Of a DNA stretch of 52,686 bases, positions 34,623-42,936 are shown piece after piece. The stretch's first letter is position 1. Every line of letters begins with the position of its first letter. A program made the translations under genes and the position numbers. The stretch covers positions 1 through 52,686 of the forward strand of contig CAYJLW010000022.1 of the NCBI GenBank assembly GCA_964370965.1, written 5' to 3'. Source of the stretch: CAYJLW01 sp964370965 (GTDB lineage Bacteria > Actinomycetota > Acidimicrobiia > UBA2766). The notes under the pieces were generated by a model that worked only from the letters and a program-made list of their open reading frames with translations, made no database searches and was not told where the DNA came from.

Positions 34623-34794
34623 TCATACCCGTTCGATGGCGTACCCCCACCTGGGCAGGACGTCCCACTCACCCGCCCAGTGCTCCACGTAGGCGGTATC
34701 GAGATCGTGACCGACGAGCGGGAGGGAGTGGACGTCGAGTTCGTCCCGGGGGGAAGCCACCCACGGATCCGCGAGTGGTACTGAAATGACGGCA
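34623..34794 (-). pseudogene. Remnant of an unidentified gene ending at the palindrome
   Basis: The minus strand reads VPLADPWVASPRDELDVHSL and then YVEHWAGEWDVLPRWGYAIE to a stop, well balanced like real protein. It has no start codon, and a stop lies just upstream in the same frame within the 48-bp palindrome. It looks truncated by that palindrome. Confidence 0.35.
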
Positions 34795-34819
34795 TGCCGT
34801 CATTTCAGTACCACTCGCA
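34772..34819. repeat. 48-bp perfect palindrome
   Basis: Every base from 34772 to 34795 pairs with 34796 to 34819 (GCGAGTGGTACTGAAATGAC... and its exact complement, no loop). It separates the gene remnants from the acyl-CoA dehydrogenase end. It may be a cruciform site, the end of a mobile element or a fold-back assembly artefact. Confidence 0.85.
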
Positions 34820-34883
34820 GCAGAGGACGCTCGCCGCCGGGCGCGACCGCGGCCAGTGCCCGGGCCCGTTGCCTCCCCGCTCC

Positions 34884-36080
34884 CTACTTCTTGGCGCCCG
34901 CGCGCACGGAGCGGGAGATCACGAGGCGCTGGATCTCCGAGGTGCCCTCGAAGATCGTGTAGATCTTCGCGTCGCGGGCGAAACGCTCGACGGGGAAGTC
35001 CTTGCAGTAGCCGTAGCCGCCCAGGATCTGGATGGCCTGCTCGGTCACTCGCACGGCCGTCTCAGAGGCGAAGAGCTTCGCCTTGGAGCCCTCGGCGTTC
35101 TCGAACTTCATGCCCTTGCGGGCCATGACCGCAGCCCGCCAGGTGAGGAGGCGGGCGGCGTCGATCTGGGTGGCCATGTCGGCGAGCTTGAAGGCGATCC
35201 CCTGGTTCTCCACGATCGGGCGGCCGAACTGCTCGCGCTGCTCGGCGTAGTCGCGGGCGAACTCGTAGGCCGCCCGGGCGATCCCCACGGCCTGCGCGGC
35301 GACAGCCGGCCGGGAGCTCTCCAGCGTGGAGAGGCCCCCGGAGCGCCCCGTGGCCGCCCCGGAGCGGGCCCGCTCCAACTTGTCCTTGAGCTTGTCGGGA
35401 CCGCCGAGGAGGTACTCCATCGGCACCCGCACGTCGTCGAAGTTCACCGACGCCGTGTGCGACGCCCGGATGCCGTGCTTGCGTTCCTTCTTGTTCTGAG
35501 AGAGGCCCGGCGTGCCCTTGGGCACCACGAAGTAGGCGTGGCCGCGGTGGCCCAGCGCCGGATCGACCGTGGCGACGACGACGTGGACGTCTGCGATGCC
35601 GCCGTTGGTGATGAACTGCTTCGTGCCGTTGATCACCCACTCGTCGCCGTCCTGGACGGCCTTGGTGCGGATGGCGGCGACGTCGGAGCCGGCGCCGGCC
35701 TCGGTCATGCACCAGGCCGAGAGCTTGAGGTCCTCGGGAGTCCCGAAGCACTCCGGCACCCACTTCGCGATCTGTTCGGGCGTTCCGTTGGCGGTGAGGC
35801 CCATGACGCCGAGGAGCGTGCCCACCATCGAGAGGGCGATGCCGGCGTCACCCCAGAAGAGCTCCTCGTTCGCGATGGCCAACTGCAGGCCGGACTCCTC
35901 CATGGCGCACTGGAGCCAGAACTCCATGCCGTAGATCCCCGCTTCGGCCGCCTTCTTGATGACCGGCCAGGGGGTCTCCTCGGTCTCGTCGTAGTGCTCG
36001 GCGTTCGCCCGCATCTCCTTCTCGGCGAACTCGTGCAGCCACGACTGGATCTCGAGGACTTCGTCGGGAACCTGGAACAT
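34884..36080 (-). CDS. Acyl-CoA dehydrogenase
   Basis: 398 residues from ATG 36080, preceded by GAGGTG at eight bases (a GTG at 36089 is too close to it). Flavin-binding segments WCMTEAGAGSDVAAIRT and WVINGTKQFITNGG, the substrate helix AYEFARDYAEQREQFGRPI, IQILGGYGYCKDFPVERFARD and the catalytic Glu in IFEGTSEIQR near residue 378 are all present. It oxidises acyl-CoA to enoyl-CoA and passes electrons to ETF. A TetR-type operator lies upstream (36151-36168). Confidence 0.94.
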   Translation of the reverse strand: MFQVPDEVLEIQSWLHEFAEKEMRANAEHYDETEETPWPVIKKAAEAGIYGMEFWLQCAMEESGLQLAIANEELFWGDAGIALSMVGTLLGVMGLTANGTPEQIAKWVPECFGTPEDLKLSAWCMTEAGAGSDVAAIRTKAVQDGDEWVINGTKQFITNGGIADVHVVVATVDPALGHRGHAYFVVPKGTPGLSQNKKERKHGIRASHTASVNFDDVRVPMEYLLGGPDKLKDKLERARSGAATGRSGGLSTLESSRPAVAAQAVGIARAAYEFARDYAEQREQFGRPIVENQGIAFKLADMATQIDAARLLTWRAAVMARKGMKFENAEGSKAKLFASETAVRVTEQAIQILGGYGYCKDFPVERFARDAKIYTIFEGTSEIQRLVISRSVRAGAKK

Positions 36081-36150
36081 GGGGGTCACCTCATGGTTGG
36101 AGGCGTCGGGCCGGCGATCGTGCCCGCGCTCTGCGGCTCAGGTGAGGTTT

Positions 36151-36196
36151 CTTGACTGAACGGTCAAGTTCCTGCCGGGGAGTGTAAGCGCACGCT
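36151..36196. promoter_or_regulatory. Divergent control region with TetR-type dyads
   Basis: CTTGAC-TGAACG-GTCAAG (36151-36168) is a perfect 6-bp dyad resembling TetR-family operators of fatty-acid genes. AGCG-CA-CGCT (36187-36196), within TAAGCGCACGCTCA, is a second short dyad. They lie between the acyl-CoA dehydrogenase and DUF72 genes. Confidence 0.5.
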
Positions 36197-36236
36197 CACC
36201 CGGGGAACAACCCTTCGCGGCTGCCATGCTTGAGCG

Positions 36237-36977
36237 ATGCGTCATGTGCACGTGGGGACTTCCGGTTTCGCCTACCCCCCCTGGCGGGGCGAGGGCCGCT
36301 TCTACCCCGAAGGCCTCCCCCAGACCCGGTTCCTCACCTACTACGCGGGCCGCTACGACACCGTCGAGATGGACGGCACCTGGTACCGGATGCCGTCGGA
36401 GAAGACCGTCGCCACCTGGCTGGAGCGCACCCCCGAGGGGTTCCTCTTCGCCCCCAAGGCCCACCGCGAGATCAGCCACTTCCGCCGCCTGAAGCCCGAG
36501 GCGCTCGACACGACGGCGTTCCTCGCGGGCCGGCTCGCACCCCTCGCCGCCGCCGGGCGCCTCGGGCCCGTCCTCCTGCAACTCCCGCCGAACTTCCGCC
36601 GCCACGACGAACGCCTCGACAGCTTCCTCGCCGCCGCCCCGACAGGCCTCCGCTGGGCCGTGGAGTTCCGCCACGACTCCTGGCACGACCCCGACGTCGA
36701 AGACATCCTCCGCGGCCACGACGCCGCGTGGGTGGCCGCCGACACCGACGACGCGGATGCCCAGCGGCACGACACCACCGGTTTCCGCTACGCCCGCCTC
36801 CGCAAGAGCGCGTACCCCGAGAGCGCCCTCGCCGGCTGGGCGACGTGGTGCCGGGAGGCGGCCGCGGCCGGCCAGGACTGCTTCGTGTACCTGAAGCACG
36901 AGGACGACGGCGCCCCCTGGCTATGGGCCGACCGCCTCCTGGAGCTCGTCGGCGAGGAGCCGGCTCCCCAGGACTGA
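36237..36977 (+). CDS. DUF72 (YecE-like) family protein
   Basis: 246 residues. Opens MRHVHVGTSGFAYPPWRGEG and FYPEGLPQTRFLTYYAGRYD, then VEMDGTWYRMPSEKT, FLFAPKAHREISH, LLQLPPNF, WAVEFRHDSW and CFVYLKHEDDG, all DUF72 hallmarks on a TIM-barrel fold. The biochemical role is unknown. The downstream side is the tandem repeat array. Confidence 0.9.
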   Translation: MRHVHVGTSGFAYPPWRGEGRFYPEGLPQTRFLTYYAGRYDTVEMDGTWYRMPSEKTVATWLERTPEGFLFAPKAHREISHFRRLKPEALDTTAFLAGRLAPLAAAGRLGPVLLQLPPNFRRHDERLDSFLAAAPTGLRWAVEFRHDSWHDPDVEDILRGHDAAWVAADTDDADAQRHDTTGFRYARLRKSAYPESALAGWATWCREAAAAGQDCFVYLKHEDDGAPWLWADRLLELVGEEPAPQD

Positions 36978-36986
36978 CGAGCACCC

Positions 36987-37486
36987 CCGAGCCCCAACCC
37001 GGCCCGGCGGGGTGAGGGGCCCCCGCCGGACACGCTCAGCGCCGCCAAGCCCAAACCCGTCCCCGAGCCCCAACCCAGGGGCCGGCGGGCTGAGGGGCCC
37101 CCGCCGGACACGCGCAGCGCCGCCAAGCCCAAACCCGTCCCCGAGCCCCAACCCAGGGGCCGGCGGGCTGAGGGGCCCCCGCCGGACACGCGNNNNNNNN
37201 NNNNNNNNNNNNNNNNNNNNNNNNNNNNNNNNNNNNNNNNNNNNNNNNNNNNNNNNNNNNNNNNNNNNNNNNNNNNNNNNNNNNNNNNNNNNTGAGGGGC
37301 CCCCGCCGGACACGCGGAGCGCCGCCACCCACCAAACCCACCCCCAACACGCAACCCAAGGGCCGGCGGGGTGAGGGGCCCCCGCCGGACACGCGGAGCG
37401 CCGCCACCCACCAAACCCACCCCCAACACGCAACCCAAGGGCCGGCGGGGTGAGGGGCCCCCGCCGGACACGCGGAGCGCCGCCAG
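36987..37486 (+). repeat. Tandem array of 78/79-bp hairpin units
   Basis: Anchor TGAGGGGCCCCCGCCGGACA recurs at 37013, 37091 and 37169 (period 78), then after a 100-N gap at 37293, 37372 and 37451 (period 79). Each unit has a GC-rich hairpin with arms CCGGCGGGG/CCCCGCCGG (one arm base varies on the left side) and a C-rich spacer. Left-side units carry spacer AAGCCCAAACCCGTCCCCGA; right-side units carry ACCCACCAAACCCACCCCCA. At least six copies, true number hidden by the gap. No coding function is visible. Confidence 0.9.
37193..37292. other. Assembly gap (100 N) inside the tandem array
   Basis: One hundred N between the two spacer subtypes; the usual failure of short-read assembly across identical tandem units, so the array may be much longer. 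Confidence 0.98.
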
Positions 37487-37518
37487 GCGCGGAGCAATGT
37501 AACTGCAAGAATCACCCG

Positions 37519-39252
37519 ATGAACGGGCGTGAGGGGAACACCTGGCGGCGGTTCCTGCCCGTGGCCGTGTGGGCAGCCGGCTACCGGCGGAAGTGGCTGC
37601 GCGGCGACGTCCTCGCCGGGGTCACGACCGCCGCCATGCTCGTCCCCCAGGCGATGGCCTACGCCCTCCTCATGGACCTGCCCGTCATCGTGGGCCTCTA
37701 CGCCGCCATGGTCCCCCTCGCCGCGTATGCCACCTTCGGTCCCACCCGCCAGCTCTCGGTGGGCCCCGAGTCCCTGGTGTGCCTCATCAGCGTCACCGCC
37801 CTGCGCCCCCTGGCCGGGGCGGACGACAGCCGCTACCTCGCCCTAGTCGTGGCCACCACCCTCGTGTCCGGGGTCGTGCTCCTCGTGATGGCGGCCGGGC
37901 GCCTCGGCTTCCTCGTCAACTTCCTCTCGGACCCCGTGATCACAGGCTTCACGGCCGGGGCGGCCGTCACGGTGATCGCCGGCCAGCTCGGGCCCCTGCT
38001 CGGCTTCCCCGTGCCCGGGAGCAAGTACGTCGCCACGATGCTGGGCGACGTCGTGAACAGCATCGGGGCCGCGAACCCATGGTCGCTCGCACTCGGAGCG
38101 GGTGCCCTCGCTCTCATGCTCACCGGGGCCCGGCTCCGACCGACGTTCCCGGCCCTCCTCGCTGTCGTCGGTGTCGCCACCGCCGTGGTGTGGGCCTGGG
38201 GGCTCGACGCGGACGGCGTCCGGGTCGTGGGTCACGTCCCCCGCACGTTCCCCGTACCGGCCCTGCCCCGGATACCCGGCGGAGACGTCGGAGACATCGT
38301 GGCCGTGGCCGTCGCCGTCGCCGCCATCGGCTTCGTGCAGTCGATCTCCGTGGCCCGCATCGCGTCCCGGCGCAACCGCGAACGCCTCGACCCCACAGCC
38401 GAGCTCGTGGGCCTCGGCCTCACGAACGTCATCTCGGGCCTCTTCCAGTCCTACCCCGTCAGCGGCGGCCTCTCCCGCAGCGCCGTGAACATCGCCGCCG
38501 GCGCCCGCACGCAGCTCGCCTCCCTCGTCGCCGCCGGCGCCGTCGCCCTCACGCTCGCCTTCTTCACACCCGCCCTCGCCCCCATGCCCAAGTCCGTCCT
38601 CGCCGCCCTCGTGATCTTCGCCGTCCTCGGCATGCTCCACCCCAGCCACTTCCGGCGCATCGCCCGCCTCCGCCCCAGCGACGGCACGACCGCCGTCGCC
38701 GCCTTCGCCGCCACCGTCCTGCTCGGCGTCGAGGTCGGCATAGTCGTCGCCGTGGCGATCTCGCTCCTGAACGTGATCCGGCGCACTGTCCGCCCAGAGG
38801 TGGTCATGATCGGTCGCCTCCCCGGCACCACCGTGTACCGCAGCATCGACCGCAACCCCCAGGTGCGCACCGTCCCGGGCCTCGTGATGATGCGCATCGG
38901 CGCACCCCTCTACTTCGCGAACACGACGTTCGTCGTGGACACCATCTACGAGACGGAACGCGCATCGGACCCGCCGTTGTGGGCCTTGATACTGGACTGC
39001 CGGGCCGTCACCACGATCGACGCCACCGCGGGCGAGGCGCTCCTGGGCGTGGCGGAGGACCTCCGGCGCCGCGGCGTCGTCCTCGGCTTCAGCACGCTGA
39101 TCGGCCCCGCGATCGACGCCCTGCGCCGTGTCGGCGTCGTCGACGTCGTCGGCGAGGAGCACCTCTTCCTCAACAACGACGCCGCCGTCGAGCACCTCGT
39201 CTCCGTGCACGAGAGCGGGGCGAGGGCGTCTCCCGCCTGCGGGCCGGCATGA
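37519..39252 (+). CDS. SulP-family anion permease with STAS domain
   Basis: 577 residues from ATG 37519, the first start after the repeat array. About 11-14 membrane segments start at LRGDVLAGVTTAAMLVPQAM; AYALLMDLPVIVGLYAAMVP and LSVGPESLV are SulP signatures, as are GLTNVISGLFQSYPVSGGLS and SRSAVN. The last ~130 residues form a cytoplasmic STAS domain (LILDCRAVTTIDATAGEAL). It is probably a sulfate, bicarbonate or dicarboxylate transporter; ion not predictable. Confidence 0.92.
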   Translation: MNGREGNTWRRFLPVAVWAAGYRRKWLRGDVLAGVTTAAMLVPQAMAYALLMDLPVIVGLYAAMVPLAAYATFGPTRQLSVGPESLVCLISVTALRPLAGADDSRYLALVVATTLVSGVVLLVMAAGRLGFLVNFLSDPVITGFTAGAAVTVIAGQLGPLLGFPVPGSKYVATMLGDVVNSIGAANPWSLALGAGALALMLTGARLRPTFPALLAVVGVATAVVWAWGLDADGVRVVGHVPRTFPVPALPRIPGGDVGDIVAVAVAVAAIGFVQSISVARIASRRNRERLDPTAELVGLGLTNVISGLFQSYPVSGGLSRSAVNIAAGARTQLASLVAAGAVALTLAFFTPALAPMPKSVLAALVIFAVLGMLHPSHFRRIARLRPSDGTTAVAAFAATVLLGVEVGIVVAVAISLLNVIRRTVRPEVVMIGRLPGTTVYRSIDRNPQVRTVPGLVMMRIGAPLYFANTTFVVDTIYETERASDPPLWALILDCRAVTTIDATAGEALLGVAEDLRRRGVVLGFSTLIGPAIDALRRVGVVDVVGEEHLFLNNDAAVEHLVSVHESGARASPACGPA

Positions 39253-39256
39253 CGGG

Positions 39257-39300
39257 GTTGGAGGCTCACGCCCGACGTACGTGAGGTGTGAGCCTCCAAC
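39257..39300. terminator. Bidirectional terminator hairpin
   Basis: GTTGGAGGCTCAC (39257-39269) pairs perfectly with GTGAGCCTCCAAC (39288-39300). It lies exactly between the convergent SulP and lipoprotein stops. Confidence 0.75.
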
Positions 39301-39309
39301 CTGTCCGGG

Positions 39310-39975
39310 TCAGATTCCGAGGCCGCCCGCCGCCGATGCCGCCGGCGCCACGAGGGCGGCGGGCGCCACTGAAGGCGTGTAGCTCGTGGCTTCGATCGTC
39401 ACGGTGCCGTTGGAGTAGAAGAGCACCCCGCCGGCCTTCGCCACGCAGAGGCGGATGTCCGGGGAGATCGCCGTGGCCGGGGCGTTCAGGCAGAGCCCCG
39501 GCTGGCCGACGTACGTGGCCTCGGAGATGCGGGCTCCGGGAACGAGGAAGAGGCCCACGAGCTCGTCATGGACGTGAGGGCTCAACAGCATCGTCGTGGC
39601 GTCGGCGTCGGAGCCTCCGACGGGGTGGCAGCCCGCGGAGACGCCTCCCGTGGACGCGCACGCGGTCGCCGATGCCGGATCGAGCGTGAAGTAGAGCTGG
39701 ACCTGCACGCCGGCCGCCGAGGTGTCCAGGCGACCCCGGGGCGGGGCGACCGAGAGGCTGGCCCCGTTGGTGTAGGGGCTGCCGGTGATCGTGTAGTCCG
39801 CGGCGAACGTGGAGGTGGCGATCTTGGGGAGATCGTCGACGAACACGGAGAGGCCCGACGGCTCCGGCGACTTCAGGTAGGAGACCTCGCTGTTGCGGTC
39901 CCGGAACTGGCACGCGGGAAGGAACAGCGACACAAGGAGGACCACGGCGACACCGACGCGCATCGATCGGGCCAT
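39310..39975 (-). CDS. Secreted lipoprotein, member 3 of the paralogue family
   Basis: 221 residues. Signal with lipobox LFLPAC (Cys22). Mature part: FAADYTITGSPYTNG, an ATACASTGGVSAGC Cys pair, and a C-terminal RLCVAKAGGVLFYSNGTV then EATSYTPSVAPAAL, parallel to the lipoproteins at 16915 and 17807. It diverges from the MMPL transporter gene 75 bases away, a pairing that recalls lipoprotein-MmpL lipid export partners. Confidence 0.72.
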   Translation of the reverse strand: MARSMRVGVAVVLLVSLFLPACQFRDRNSEVSYLKSPEPSGLSVFVDDLPKIATSTFAADYTITGSPYTNGASLSVAPPRGRLDTSAAGVQVQLYFTLDPASATACASTGGVSAGCHPVGGSDADATTMLLSPHVHDELVGLFLVPGARISEATYVGQPGLCLNAPATAISPDIRLCVAKAGGVLFYSNGTVTIEATSYTPSVAPAALVAPAASAAGGLGI

Positions 39976-40050
39976 GGTCGTCGTCCCCCTCGGAGGCAGC
40001 TACGCTCGGCCCCCAGCTGGGGCGAGCATAGAGGCCTGAGGGGGGCGTCC

Positions 40051-42573
40051 ATGACAGCAGCCATCGCCCGGTCCTGCTTCCGGCACAGGGTCGTCGTACT
40101 CCTCGTGACTGCGGTGCTGCTCGCCCTGTCGGCGTTCGTCCTTCCCGACCTCGGACGGTCCCTGCAGAGCGCCGGCCTCGTCACGATCGACGGCTCCCAG
40201 TCGGCCGCTGTCGCCGAGATCCAACACCGCGACTTCCAGCTCTCCTACGAGATCGCCAACGTCGTCTTCACGTCCGACAAGCTGCGCGCCACCGACTCCG
40301 AGTACCAGAAGATGGTCGTGGCCACCACCCGACTCCTCACGACCGAGTACCCGTACCTCTTCGGCGTCCCCACAGTGCCCTATGGCAACAAGCTCCTCGA
40401 GAAGGCGCTCATCGGCCGCGACCACCGCACCGCCATGGCGCGCCTGGCCGTGTACGGCCGGCCCACCCACGTCCCCGACAGGCTGGAATCGGCGGAGACC
40501 CTTCTCGACCGGCTCTCGGAGGGGCGCCTCCCGACGGACCTGAAGCAGCCCGCGGCGGCCGCGGCCATGAGCGAAGCGGGCAAGGCCGCCGACTACGGAA
40601 CCTTCCTGGAATCGCTGAAGAAGCTCCAGGCGGACACGGGCATCAAGGCGCACCTCCTGTCGCCCACCCTCGCCTCGGACCAGGTGACGGGCACGGCCGG
40701 TGACGGCGTGAAGACGGCCATCATGTGGGCGATCGTCCCCGTCGTCGTCCTCCTGTTGCTCGCCGTGGGTTACGGCGGCGGTCTCGTCCCCGTCCTGGTC
40801 ACGCCCCTGGTCACGCTCGTGCTCAGCCTGGGCGCCGTCACGCTGCTGGGCCAGGTCGTGACCCTCAACGTCTTCGGCGTGGGCACCCTCGCCCTGATCA
40901 GCTTCGGGCTCGGCCTCGACGTCGCTCTCTACGCGTACAGCCGCTACAAGGCCGAAGCCGACGGCGCCGAGACCCGCGAAGAAGCGATCGGGATCACCGG
41001 CGCCACGTCCATCAGGGCGATCGTCGGCGGTTCCCTCGTCGCGGCCCTCGCCCTCGTGCCCATGATCCTGATGCCGGCCATGACCTACAGGTCGTTCGCG
41101 ATCGCCGGCATCGTGACCCTGGTCATCCTGGCCGCTGTGGGTCTCTTCTTCCTCCCTGCGTTCCTGGGGCTGTGCGGCGGCCTCGCCTTCGCGGGCAAGC
41201 TGCCCTGGCACGACGAAGGCTCCGACGCCGGACAGTGGCGCCTCGCCAAAGTGGTCGGCGCCATCATGCGCCGACCCCGCACCATGGGCGCCGTCGCCAT
41301 CGTGATCGGCGTCCTGTGCGCCCTGCCCGCCCTCAAGATCCTCCCCGCCACGGGCACCACGGACCTCCTGCCGCCCGACGCCAGCCAGGCCGTCGCCGCC
41401 GAGAGCGTGCAGAAGGCGTTCGACACCGGGGTGATCACGACGGCATGGGTGGTCGTGGACGCCAACGCCGACATCCTGCGTTCCGTGCCCACCTACGAGA
41501 AGGCGATCGACCTCGAACGCCGGATCGCCGCCGACAAGGACACCTACGCCGTGTTCGGCCCCGCGGACTACATCGCCACGGTCGCCGCGGTCGCCCCCGT
41601 CGGCGGGCCGGAGGTCAACAAGGCGCTGGCGGCGCTGCGCGACCGCGACATCGGCGCCCTGGAAAAGCTCCTGGCGCCCAGCCCGGACACGCCCCAGAAG
41701 TCGCCCACGAAGGCCGAGGAACGTGCCGACCAGCTCGAGTCGGCGGACTTCGCCCTCGATGCCCTCCCGGGCGTCGGGGCCACACTGCGGGGCGTGATCG
41801 ACGGCGCCGGCTACATGCTCACGGTGATGCCGAAACCCGGCGCCAACAGCCAGGCGGCCAACCGCTACGTCGAGCGGCTCCGCCGCTACGCCGGCGCCGA
41901 GTACGCGGAGTACGGCCCGCACGTCTTCACCCCCGGGGGCCACGCGCTCGTCGGGGGCATGGTCGCCCAGGGCGTCGACGCCTCCCGGGCGACGCGCCGC
42001 TGGCTCCCGGGCGTCCTGGCGCTGATGGGCCTCGTCGTCCTGTTGGCCCTCACGCTCCTGCTGCGCTCGTTCCTGGGCGCCCTGCTGGCGGTCCTCGCCG
42101 AGTTCCTCGTCGTCTTCGGCGCCTTCGGCACGCTCGTGGCCATGTTCCAGTGGGGCTGGCTGGGATACCCGAAGACCGGCTTCGTGGAGGCAGAGGTGCC
42201 GATGCTGCTCCTGCCGGTGCTCGTCGCCTCCCTCACCGTGCACCTTTCCCTCTGGCTGTTCCGGATCCGGGAGATCCCCCCGGACGCCACCGCTCGCCGC
42301 GAGTTCCTCGTCGTCGTCACCAAGGTGGCCCGGGTCGGCTTCGTGGGTTCGGCTGTCCTCTTCGTCCTCTTCGCGTTCACGGCCCGTTCCGACTCGGTGT
42401 TCCTGGCGCAGATGGGGGTGGGCCTCTGCGCCATGATCGCCCTCGACTTCCTGCTCGTGCGCCTCCTGCTCATCCCTGCGGCCGTGGGCCGCTTCGGCCG
42501 CCGCCTGTGGTGGCTGCCCGGGCCCGTCAACCGCCACCTCCCCGGCCCCACCTACGTCCCGCCCCCGGAGTAG
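40051..42573 (+). CDS. MMPL/RND-family membrane transporter
   Basis: 840 residues from ATG 40051; a longer upstream frame runs antisense through the lipoprotein gene and is rejected. Layout is typical RND: one helix, a large outer loop (about 30-220), five helices (about 225-375, with FGLGLDVALYAYSRYK), another helix, a second loop (about 425-640) and a final helix block (about 650-815). Such pumps move lipids, hydrophobic compounds or drugs out of actinobacteria using the proton gradient. The divergent lipoprotein may receive the cargo. Confidence 0.88.
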   Translation: MTAAIARSCFRHRVVVLLVTAVLLALSAFVLPDLGRSLQSAGLVTIDGSQSAAVAEIQHRDFQLSYEIANVVFTSDKLRATDSEYQKMVVATTRLLTTEYPYLFGVPTVPYGNKLLEKALIGRDHRTAMARLAVYGRPTHVPDRLESAETLLDRLSEGRLPTDLKQPAAAAAMSEAGKAADYGTFLESLKKLQADTGIKAHLLSPTLASDQVTGTAGDGVKTAIMWAIVPVVVLLLLAVGYGGGLVPVLVTPLVTLVLSLGAVTLLGQVVTLNVFGVGTLALISFGLGLDVALYAYSRYKAEADGAETREEAIGITGATSIRAIVGGSLVAALALVPMILMPAMTYRSFAIAGIVTLVILAAVGLFFLPAFLGLCGGLAFAGKLPWHDEGSDAGQWRLAKVVGAIMRRPRTMGAVAIVIGVLCALPALKILPATGTTDLLPPDASQAVAAESVQKAFDTGVITTAWVVVDANADILRSVPTYEKAIDLERRIAADKDTYAVFGPADYIATVAAVAPVGGPEVNKALAALRDRDIGALEKLLAPSPDTPQKSPTKAEERADQLESADFALDALPGVGATLRGVIDGAGYMLTVMPKPGANSQAANRYVERLRRYAGAEYAEYGPHVFTPGGHALVGGMVAQGVDASRATRRWLPGVLALMGLVVLLALTLLLRSFLGALLAVLAEFLVVFGAFGTLVAMFQWGWLGYPKTGFVEAEVPMLLLPVLVASLTVHLSLWLFRIREIPPDATARREFLVVVTKVARVGFVGSAVLFVLFAFTARSDSVFLAQMGVGLCAMIALDFLLVRLLLIPAAVGRFGRRLWWLPGPVNRHLPGPTYVPPPE

Positions 42574-42936
42574 CGCGCAGCGGTGTGCGGGGTCATCCCC
42601 CCTGGGCACCGCTCTGGGCGTTGGGGACGACCCGTGCCGCCCCGTCACGCGCCCGCCCGGGCGGGCGGTCAGCGGCCCGTAGCGTGAGGGGCGGCTCCGC
42701 CGGCCCGGACCGGACTGTGAGCAGGACGGCGGTGGGGTCACGAGGGGGTCCAAGGCGGGACGCAGCCCCCCCCCTTGAAGCGACGGTACGCCGTCACGCG
42801 ACAGCCAGGCCGGCAGCGGACGGCGAGCGGCTCCCGAGGCCGGGCTTCGCCCGGCCGGAACGGCGCCCGGGCCGGACGGCGCCCGGGTCTCGAAGGGGGG
42901 AGTCCAAAGGGGGGAGCTCGCTCCCCCCTTTGAGAG
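42574..42936. other. Intergenic region rich in GC palindromes
   Basis: No gene. It holds an 18-bp perfect palindrome (42650-42667, arms CGCCCGCCC/GGGCGGGCG), a dyad GGCCGGGC-TTC-GCCCGGCC (42838-42856), a partial direct repeat ACGGCGCCCGGG (twice, 42860-42888) and the terminator at 42906-42931. Several could stop transcription from the two convergent genes. Confidence 0.6.
42906..42931 (-). terminator. Terminator hairpin after the aldehyde dehydrogenase gene
   Basis: AAAGGGGGGAG (42906-42916) and CTCCCCCCTTT (42921-42931) pair perfectly around CTCG, five bases after the stop. Confidence 0.7.

Noticed and set aside
34794..36155. 453-residue plus-strand protein opposite the acyl-CoA dehydrogenase
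   Set aside because: Its residues are typical antisense shadow composition, and the minus strand encodes a complete enzyme.
36987..37486. CRISPR array
   Set aside because: The whole 78/79-bp unit repeats, spacers are near-identical rather than unique, and no cas gene is in the window.
39568..40050. Long N-terminal extension of the MMPL transporter
   Set aside because: It runs antisense to the lipoprotein gene and is Arg/Gly/Glu-rich nonsense; the membrane protein starts at 40051.
42838..42888. Insertion sequence ends
   Set aside because: Short GC-rich dyads and direct repeats only, no transposase or target duplication.
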